DNA of 64,000 nucleotides, taken from positions 808,501 to 872,500 of the forward strand of contig CM075767.1 of the NCBI GenBank assembly GCA_037974665.1, written 5' to 3'. The position numbers were made by a program, and so were the translations under genes. The notes beneath the pieces are model-generated. The model saw only the letters and a list, made by a program, of their open reading frames with translations, was not told the DNA's origin and searched no databases. Positions 56,292 to 64,000 of this stretch are shown piece after piece. Source of the stretch: Ehretia macrophylla (lineage: Eukaryota; Streptophyta; Magnoliopsida; Boraginales; Ehretiaceae). Within the stretch, counting starts at the first letter, position 1. Each line of letters begins with the position of its first letter.

Positions 56292-59200
56292 TGACGCCCG
56301 GCTCCCAGTGCATGCATTTATTATTCATGTGCATTTATGTGTGCAACTATTTGTTTAAATGCCTACTTTTCCTATAAAATGCTATTAAGTGTTTATTTAC
56401 TCTCTATGTGTTAATATTTGTTAAATTGATTTTAAATATCAAAAATTTGAGTTTATTTACTTTAGTAAATAATAAATGAACATTTAAATTATTTTAATCA
56501 TAGACTTTTTAGTAAAACTTGCATTTAAAAAAAAAGTTTTCTATTAAATTGAGCCCGAACTAAAATTTTTATTATCTTATTTCTTGGATTTCATATTTTT
56601 CTATTATTACTTAACTTATAATTAGCCTATGTTCACAAAAATTATATTCATTGCATATATGACGAGTGATTTGCAAAAAAATCTTGATATTATATAAATA
56701 GTAAAACTATGTATTATTTTGGGGTTTAAAGAAGTTTTTTTGCATTTATTCTAATACACCTAAACTCAAATCCATTTTAACCCACAACCCAAACTCAATA
56801 TCCAACCCATCAACCCATATAATTATCCTATATATATATATATACCAAACAAAATACAAAAAAACACAAAAAATACTAAAATAAGCCAAAAAAGGCCAAA
56901 AAATCAGCCAAAAAAAGCCATTACGGGATTAGTGATTTTCTTTCCAATTTTGCTCAATTTGATCTTCCAAGCTTTGTCAAGTCTTCTCCAAGTGGTTCCA
57001 AGCTTCTCCAAGCCCTATCCTAGCTTCCTTGCACGTTTTTGGTGAGAGAGTTGCATCATTTTCATGGTTTAAAGTTTATGCCAAGTTTTTTTTTTAATTT
57101 TCGGATTTTGCTATTATGGAGCTATAACATGCTTGTTTCTTGCTTTGTATAGTATGTATACATGCTAGAAAACATCTATATGCAATATTATAGCTTGGTG
57201 TTGAGTTTTTAGCAAAGTGTCACTTGAGGAAGATGATGAATAGTGTAATTTCTAGGGTTCCGAAAATTTGAGCAATTTAATTTGATTCAATGCTTCTAGT
57301 AGTTGTTAATTAGGTCCTTGAGCGTGGGAAAAATATTCGTTATACTTGCCATGTGAAAATTTTGGAAATTTTGATCAAAATAGGCTACTTTAATTGGGGA
57401 TTTCGGGGTTAACTCGAATCTGGGCACGTTTTGAGGCTATGGCTAGTCTTTATTAAGTATTGAAGCCTTAGAAGTGCCTTCGTTTCGCTTGTTTGGGTTC
57501 CGAAATTGGTACTTGTAGTATAAACGCACAAAGAGAAAATAGGTAATTTAATGGTAAACGAGGTTTAACAGGTGAACTCGAGGGTCCTTGGGGTGCCATA
57601 AGGTGTGGTTTGAAGGATAGGATAACTTGTTTAGGAATCTTGAACCTTGCCTTTCGGTTTGGAGCTTAATAGCAAAGATTGACAAAGGGGTTTTGGGTTG
57701 AAAGTGAATTCGGGTGCGTTCGGGCATTAGGGCTAGTGTCTAGTAAGTGAGGAGGTGCTAGAAATGTATTCGCTTCGCTTAGTTGAGCTCCGATTAGAGT
57801 ACTTGTAGTGTAATGTATAAAGAGGCAAATTTGGACTTTTGGGGTAATTGTACTTTAAAGTGAGATTTCAAGGGCTTAAATGGTGCCATAAAGTGTCATT
57901 AGAGATGTAGTATAGTTAGATTTGAGGTTCATTATCTTGTGTGAAGTTTAGAGCTTGTTTTGTGAGCATTTAGAATGAGATATGTTGGACTTCTTGTCAA
58001 ATGGTTAGTCTTATTGCATAATTAGTTATTTGAATTGCTATAGTTGCTACATTTGATTGTTAATCAAGTAAACTATAAAGTTAGCTCATCTAGTTAGATG
58101 ATTATTGATTGTTGTAGTAAAGTAATTGAAATTTATAGCTTATAATCTTAACTTAATGATATTTTGATGCTTCTAAGGCCTTCTATGCTAACTAATGAGG
58201 TGGTAGAGTGAACTTTCTAGCTTAATTACATGTGAAAAATGAGTTTGTGTGTATAAGTGAATTGAAGAAGAAAATAAATAGTAACTTGATTAAAGAATGT
58301 GAATTTGTTACTTATGGTGTTTTAGTGTTAATAAGAGTGTCATTTTAACATATCTTGTAATCTAAAGTAGTTAGTGTATGTTTAATGATCTTAGAGAAAA
58401 TAAATAATCTTGTACATGATTGCACTTTGGATAATGCATATTAGAGTTCTTTTAACATGCTTAGTAATTGAATAATGCTTAGTATGTAAGCGTAATAGCG
58501 TGTATTAAGTGTTTAACTTGAAGGCTGTGTGATTCATGCTATCTTATGAGTTAAGTTGTATATTTAGGCTATATGTATATTAGAGCTAATCATGATAATA
58601 GAATTGCAATGGATAATGAAAGTGTTATACTTATCTGAATAACTAGGGGTTGCACATTTGAGTGGATTCAAAGAGGTTTGGAGTAAACCTAAGCTATGCT
58701 CTTACAGGTTTGACTTACTTAAGGTGAGGGAGTTACATTCTTTTGTGCATCTTAATTTGTTTTACTGCTCATGAATTGTATAGTTCAATATAATTGCTTA
58801 TAATTACGTGTACTTTGATATGAATAGACTAAATATACACTTGTCTTTTATTTATATTGTTATATGGCTTATTTATTGTAAACTACGTGCGAGAGCAACC
58901 TACTTTGTTGTCCCTCATTTATGTGATTCTTGAATTATATTGCCATTGCTTGAATTATTGTTATCGAATATCAGATTGCGCAACCTTTTCGAACATGGTA
59001 GCGTCGAGAAACACGGGCAGCATCGGGCTTGCCGTGCTCCCTCGACTACCATGGTGCCTATTCCCTTCTCGCTGAGGCATACTCCACTACCCCAGAGGCG
59101 TGGTTCACCTGCTGGGCCTGGACCTACCTCAGGAGAAAGGGTCGTAGGATCGGGATACATCCGGAGTATCCCAACTTGTTGGAGTAAGGGGTTTACCGGC

Positions 59201-59884
59201 ACTTGCGTGAAGTTCATGGCTCGTGGCTTGTGACTCGTGATTGAAGACTTGAAGTGGAACCGTATCCTTTTAATATGTGGTTAATTACTTGTTTACTTGG
59301 TTGTGTTATTTGGTGTTGGAAATACTATTATTCTGTTGCATATCATGCTGCATCACCTCCCTCACTGGGTAACTTTGGTTACTCATTTCTCGTTTTAACA
59401 TGTTACAGGTGCAGTTAGAATAACTACCTTGTGTTCCGTGTTGTTGGTTGCTTATCCTGCTGTGGTTAGAAGCTATTGTGAAGATGGAACTTGGTGTATA
59501 TTTTTGTACTGTTTTGAAACCCCTTGAAGTCTTGTATGTACTTTGTACAGCTTGTTGGATAGTAATTAAATTAAGGACTTATATGGTTTGATAGAGTAGC
59601 TGGCATGTAATAGCTAAAGATAGATTTTATTGCCTTTCATTTGCCTGCTTGTATGATTATATTTTGTCTAAGGCTCGGATGGCCTTGAGACTGGGAGAAG
59701 TTGGACAGTTGAAGTTGAGGTGTTGTATTGCGATTATACTTGCTGTTTGCAGGTTTTTGATTAGTTCTATAAACAGGGGAGACTCTGTCCGTTTTCCCTA
59801 AAATTTTGTGCCTGGGTTTGGATTTGGGTTGAGAATAGCGTGATAAATAGGAGTCCTGGTCTCGTGAGGGATCGGGACGCTACA
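56292..59884 (+). repeat. 3' LTR of J (3593 bp)
   Basis: This is the longest LTR here. TATATATA near 56830 is followed by donor-like TTTG-GTGAGAG (57042), two related segments with GGGTGCGTTCGGGCATTAG-like text (57420 and 57715), CTACTTT hairpin (58900-58906), long stem domain (58994-59053), acceptor-like GTTACAG (59408), hairpin AAGGCTCGGATGGCCTT (59670) and ACAGGGGAGACTCTGTCCG (59773). The putative intron is about 2.37 kb, longer than in the other families. Confidence 0.88.
58994..59053 (+). other. Long two-level hairpin in J LTR
   Basis: CATGGTAGCGTCGAG pairs with CTCGACTACCATG (13 bp plus a two-base bulge). Inside it CACGGGCA pairs with TGCCGTG (one bulged G). It occupies the position of the GC-rich domain of families A, C and F. 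Confidence 0.75.
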
Positions 59885-59889
59885 CTACG

Positions 59890-60005
59890 TAACAGACAGG
59901 CTACCCTGTTTCAAATACATGAATTCATTCATACGGAGTCTTCCTCTGATTCCAAGAGCTCTGACAGTCATCCTTACTTCACCCAAAAGAGTCACCCAAA
60001 GAGTC
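59890..60005 (-). pseudogene. Gag relic of B, 5' part
   Basis: On the minus strand LRMNEFMYLKQGSLSV runs up to the J junction and continues across it into TQYKAQFHNL at 55915, so the gag reading frame is restored when J is removed. The usual N-terminal two thirds of capsid, including the EEWWRT block, were not found. Confidence 0.8.
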
Positions 60006-60463
60006 ACCTGCAGTTATAACATATATACAATTATATCATATGAAGACAGGTACAACATAATACATAATTAACATATCAAAACAACATTATCACATAACGC
60101 ACAATTCAACACCTAAGAAGCCAATATCACGTAAACAGGTTATATCACATAATAAGTTATAAACAATTAAAGTCTCATAAGCAACAAACAACACATAAGT
60201 CAAATTGATTATGTAACTCACATTAAACTCTCAAGGTACATTGAGCACCTAAAGCACGTTGTTTCACATAGCCAGTTATAAACAATTAAAACCACATAAG
60301 TTCACTTAACACATAAGACATATTGATCACATAGAAAGTTAGTCACATAAGTAGATTAATCACATAAACATATTAACATCTAATTCACTTTACACTTAGT
60401 ACATGCATTCATGTTAAGACCACTACCCACATTCCGAGGATACCCCGGCTGACAGCTAAACAA
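60006..60463 (-). other. B leader between primer site and gag
   Basis: It is A+T-rich, with repeated ATGTGATTAA-like units (minus strand), like the C1 leader (49380-49450) and C2 leader (30880-30930). It ends near a CAGCCGGGGTATCCTCGGAA stretch equal to that after the primer sites of C1 and C2. Confidence 0.7.
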
Positions 60464-60475
60464 GCTCTGATACCA
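60464..60475 (-). other. Primer-binding site of B
   Basis: TGGTATCAGAGC on the minus strand, five bases from the 5' LTR end at 60481. Confidence 0.9.
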
Positions 60476-60480
60476 TTTAA

Positions 60481-62956
60481 TGTCACGCCCCAACTCGACC
60501 CCCCTTAAGATCAGTTAGGACGCAACGGAATTTCGGCAGTATAACGACTGTAACCTGGATACCGATGTTCTAAACCAACCTCTTCGCAACTCATACAACA
60601 AACTCCACAAACAATTCAACAATTAAACAACACAACCACAATATACATTAAACATTCTTTTACCATTGCATCCATATGTTATACGCCTCAATTCCAACAT
60701 CATACATTTACTATATAACATACATTTCCAAAATAGATTATAACCAATCTAGCAACCTAATCATGTTCCAAAACAAGACTACTAAGCTAACAACATTTAA
60801 TCCATTATTTTTACAACATCTTAAACATCAAAAACTTCTAAATAAATACAAAACAACTAGTTTTAATATACAAGACAACAAAAGAGTACAACATCTCAAA
60901 TATCAAGGACAAGACTCTGGCATGTAGGACTCGTCCACATATGGCACATTATCCTCTTCTGGAGGCACGTACTCGTAATCTGGATCGGTAACACCTGTAT
61001 GCATGCAATAATTAAGAGTGAGCTTATATAAAACAAGCCCAGTGAGGATTCGATAGATCACTAACAATATTTACTATACTCCTTGGAAATCATCCTTTGA
61101 GCAGTAAACACAATAATAATCATCAATAATAATATAAGCACATTAATTATAATAACCAATCAATAAAGGATACTCTAGTTGGTGTAGCTCCAAACGTCAT
61201 CACGATCTCAACTGTTCTTCTTGTAACTCCCATTACTCATGCACCCGAGGTACCTCTCTAGCCCCTCCCTCCATGGCACCTCCGCCCATGCGAGCTGGGG
61301 GTAGTCTATGATAGTCATGCCGTTTTCAACCTGACAGCCCGACGCTGCCCGAGAGTTGGCACACACATATCAAGACTCATGACAATAATAATAAACATTC
61401 AAATCCCAGGAGGACAACCTTTCATGTTGACTATCTCCCGGCTTATCAACAATCAATTATCACAGGAGGACAACAAAGTAGGTTGCCTATCTCTGAGTTC
61501 ATCAATAATCAATCAATAATCATCATTTCAACAACATATCATCAAATAAACAATTAACAACTCAACAACTAAGTTAGATGACAAAGTAGGCCATCCAACT
61601 TAACATGCAATAATCATACATCCAAACCATAGTCTAACCATCAACAATTCACAATTCATTCACTCAAACACCACCCAAACATCCAAAGGCATAATTCAAC
61701 ATTTTATAGAAAGACAACCCAATTTTCTAAAAGTCATAACTTACATTCTACTAATCCAAACACCTCCAAACTAGTTACTATCACTTACCCACTCAATCAA
61801 GTACATTAGCCGCCTCGCAAAGCAACCATAATCCATGCAAAACAATCCTAACAACCCTAAAACCCTAATGCATCATGGCTGAAATTTCCGGACTTTCACA
61901 CCGACATCACAATCAAAATTTCGGCATTACAACATTACTACCATGTATTTAACAAATTTTTACAAGCTAACAGCAATCGATTCCAACCACCACAACTCCA
62001 ATTATTCAACAAATAGCCAACAACTCAATTTTAATACCCAAAAAAAAAAATTAATGCTACAACGGTTCAAAACTGATATAAACACATATAGAAATAATAT
62101 AACATCAATTTAATATTTCAACAGCTAAAAATTCGATTATATGAATTAACATAAAAATGACATTTTGATATCTAGAATTTTTCTCTCACCTTTGATGTGT
62201 TATGATGCAAGAAAGATGTACAATAGGTGCCCAGCAAGAAAGAACAAACTTTGATTCAAGTGTTTTGGCTTTGTAATGCAATTTCTATGAGAAAATTTGA
62301 TAAAAAAATACAAGAAAAAATGGCTCCTAAGTTTTGGCCATGTGTGTGTGGGTTTGTGGTGTTTTGAGTTTTGTTTTGTGAGCTATTTTAGTTAATATGC
62401 ATATATAAGGCAAGTCAACAAAAAAAATAATGCATAGTCAAAGTTGAACAAATTAGTATTTTTAGTATATCTAGTCTTTTAATTCTATTTTTGACTATTT
62501 CTTGCTCAAAACATTAAATTGACACTTAGACTATTTCTAGATAAATTTTTTTAGGTGACAAAGAGTTTTACATGCAAACATTTTTACCGACTCGATTAAA
62601 AACTCGATTTTCGCAAAAGAAAGTGTAAAAACCTTTAAAATTCCAAAGCCGATTTGAAATCCGTTTTAATCAAACACGGGTCTATTAATATCTGAGGACT
62701 AGGTTTTGAAACGTTAAAAACACCCCTGTAAAAATTTTAGCGGACGTGCGTCTTAAACACTATTCACAAAAATCGTCGATAAAATTTATGATGCCGATTT
62801 TGATAAAAATTTCATGAATACACACATAGCATGTATTAGGAATATAAATCACATATTTAGCACATTCTAACTCATATAACACATAAACATGTCAAATCAC
62901 GCAAATCGAGGCAAAGACACGCAAATCGAGGTAAAGACAAAAACTGGGGTTTCACA
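60481..62956 (-). repeat. 5' LTR of B (2476 bp)
   Basis: It is colinear with the 3' LTR. Putative intron 60995-62189; mini-exon 60903-60994; hairpin loop complements at 61475-61481 and 61583-61589; stem-domain arms near 61302-61319 and 61353-61375. Confidence 0.93.
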
Positions 62957-64000
62957 TCGAGTCTTTCAGCCGTACTTGGACCAGTTCGTGGTAATATTTA
63001 TTGATGTTATCTTGGTTTACTCTAAGACTGAATCAGAGCACGAGCAACATCTACGGCTTATCCTACAAAAGCTTTAGGAGCATTAGTTGTTTGTGAAGTT
63101 CAGTAAATGTGAATTTTGGCTAGAACATATATCTTTTCTTGGCCATGTGATTACACAAAATGGTATATCAGTAGATCCCACTAAGATTGAAGTAATGATG
63201 TCTTGGAAATAGCCGGAGAATGTTTCAGAGGTTCGCAGCTTCCTTGGTTTGGTGGGTTATTATCGCAGGTTTGTGAAGGACTTTTCTAAGATCGCAGGGC
63301 TACTTTCTAAGTTAACTCAGAAACGAACCAGCTTTACTTGGGATTAGAAATGTGAGAGTGGGTTTCAGGAGCTAAAAAAGAGATTGACTACCGCTCCAGT
63401 ACTTGCTCTGCTAGAGGGAACCGATAATATGGTTAACTATAGCGATGCATCTAAGGAGGGCTTGGGTTGTATATTTATGCATAATGGTCGGGTTATTGCC
63501 TATGCTTCTAGAAAGTTGAAACAGTATGAGGTAAACTATCTGACTCATGATCTTGAGTTAGCAGCAGTTGTTTTCGCATTGAAAACGTGGCGTCATTATC
63601 TGTGGGGCAGTAAGTTCGAGATTTTCACTAATCATAAAAGTATGAAGTACTTGTTCTCACAAAATGAGTTGAATATGCCACAACGGAGGTGGATAGAACT
63701 TCTCGGAGATTATAATTGTTCTATCAATTATTTGCCTGGGAAGGCAAATGTTGTAGCAGATGCTCTTAGCCGTAAGACATGTGTTGCTTGTTTGGTTGTT
63801 AAAAAGTGGGAGGTTCTTGAGGAAGTTAGTTATTGGAGACCAGAGTTGACTCAGGTTGGGGTGATGTGTTCACATCTCCATATTCAACCTTTATTGCTGT
63901 CTCAGATTAGAGAAACTTAACAACATGATGTGAAACTTCAGAAGATCAAGGATCAGATCACGGATGATCAGTTTGACTTCAAATTACATGAGGAAGGTAT
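62957..64000 (+). pseudogene. C1 pol continued: RT 3' part, RNase H, start of integrase
   Basis: After B, RT continues: [20 protein letters not shown] (62970-63030; the catalytic FIDD is changed to FIDV), [54 protein letters not shown]. Stops lie at 63076, about 63211 and 63346. RNase H is open from 63384 to 63920: [20 protein letters not shown] (catalytic Asp), [40 protein letters not shown] and [13 protein letters not shown]. The end reads DVKLQKIKDQITDDQFDFKL, the start of the integrase zinc domain. The gene runs out of the window; the 3' LTR of C1 is not seen. Confidence 0.93.

Larger units (their letters stand above)
55916..59884 (+). mobile_element. Element J (3969 bp) with collapsed 5' end, TSD CTGCG/CTACG
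   Basis: It starts TGTGACGCCCGGCTCC and ends GATCGGGACGCTACA. Flanks CTGCG (55911-55915) and CTACG (59885-59889) differ at one base, and B gag resumes in frame. The first about 120 bp (55916-56036) repeat the LTR start at 56292. Next come about 255 bp of internal 3' sequence (56037-56291) with GTGGGCGCAATTGTTTG and polypurine tract GAAGGAGGGGAGGAA, then a complete 3' LTR (56292-59884, 3593 bp). Most of the 5' LTR, gag and pol were deleted between 56036 and 56037. Confidence 0.9.
51827..62956 (-). mobile_element. Element B (11.1 kb, minus strand), TSD TCGAG
   Basis: This is a complete LTR retrotransposon by structure. It has LTRs at 51827-54340 and 60481-62956, a polypurine tract, a primer site, and exact TCGAG copies at 51822-51826 and 62957-62961. 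C1 RT resumes in frame after it. Without J the internal region is only about 2.2 kb. It has a gag relic with two knuckle blocks but no protease, RT, RNase H or integrase, so it depends on other elements. By eye the LTRs differ at about a dozen of the first 270 bases. It belongs to the same LTR family as C1. Confidence 0.95.

Noticed and set aside
58915..59233. Overlapping ORFs on both strands in the J LTR
   Set aside because: Open only because of the GC-rich hairpin domain; no similarity and no conserved frame in other LTRs.
1..64000. Host genes between the elements
   Set aside because: Every interval longer than about 300 bp was assigned to a retroelement or to non-coding sequence. No exon-like ORF series with homology was recognised.

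Overview
This window is plant nuclear heterochromatin. It is A+T-rich and consists almost entirely of LTR retrotransposons nested inside one another, up to three or four levels deep. I found no convincing host protein-coding gene, tRNA, rRNA or CRISPR array. A flowering plant is suggested by Ty3/gypsy and Ty1/copia elements with very long LTRs (about 2.2-3.6 kb), primer-binding sites complementary to initiator tRNA-Met, a TRIM element, many solo LTRs, and 5-bp target-site duplications (TSDs). I cannot name the species. Family letters used here (A, C, F, G, H; single elements B, D, E, J; fragment I) are local labels.

Layout. 1-7338: element A1, a gag-only non-autonomous element (5' LTR cut by the window edge; 3' LTR 2373-7338 holds solo LTR F1, 3957-6454). 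7478-18534: a degraded minus-strand Ty1/copia element H1 (3' LTR 7478-9898; RNase H, RT and gag relics) holding solo LTRs G1 (10743-13639) and F2 (13859-16383). 18535-28366: unassigned sequence split by solo LTR A2 (19328-27482), which itself holds solo LTRs H2 (21055-23461) and G2 (23567-26396). 28367-32406: 5' LTR and gag of element C2, with a 590-bp TRIM inside gag. It is cut at 32406/32407, where a truncated minus-strand A-type LTR (I) begins. 34494-35298: part of an H LTR (H3) that had entered the integrase of a minus-strand gypsy element E. E continues at 35299-35315 and 42686-44217, interrupted by solo LTR F3 (35316-42685), which holds solo LTRs C3 and C4. 44218-64000: element C1 (plus strand; LTR, gag, protease, RT, RNase H), inserted in E. 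Its LTR holds solo LTR D (46209-48854). Its RT is split by the 11.1-kb minus-strand element B (51827-62956), whose gag is split in turn by element J (55916-59884).

Ten solo LTRs are visible, most with exact TSDs, so unequal LTR recombination has been frequent. No element has an intact gag-pol; all coding regions carry stops or frameshifts.

The most unusual signal is shared architecture across LTR families whose sequences otherwise differ. An early GGTGAG splice-donor-like site is followed 1.2-1.3 kb later (about 2.4 kb in J) by a pyrimidine-rich stretch ending in CAG. A short ORF, often acidic and ending in a stop, follows at once. The presumed intron holds a recurring hairpin with an invariant CTACTTT loop and a GC-rich stem domain whose two arms change together between copies. 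I infer a structured, possibly spliced leader unit built into these LTRs. RNA data and alignments are needed to test it.
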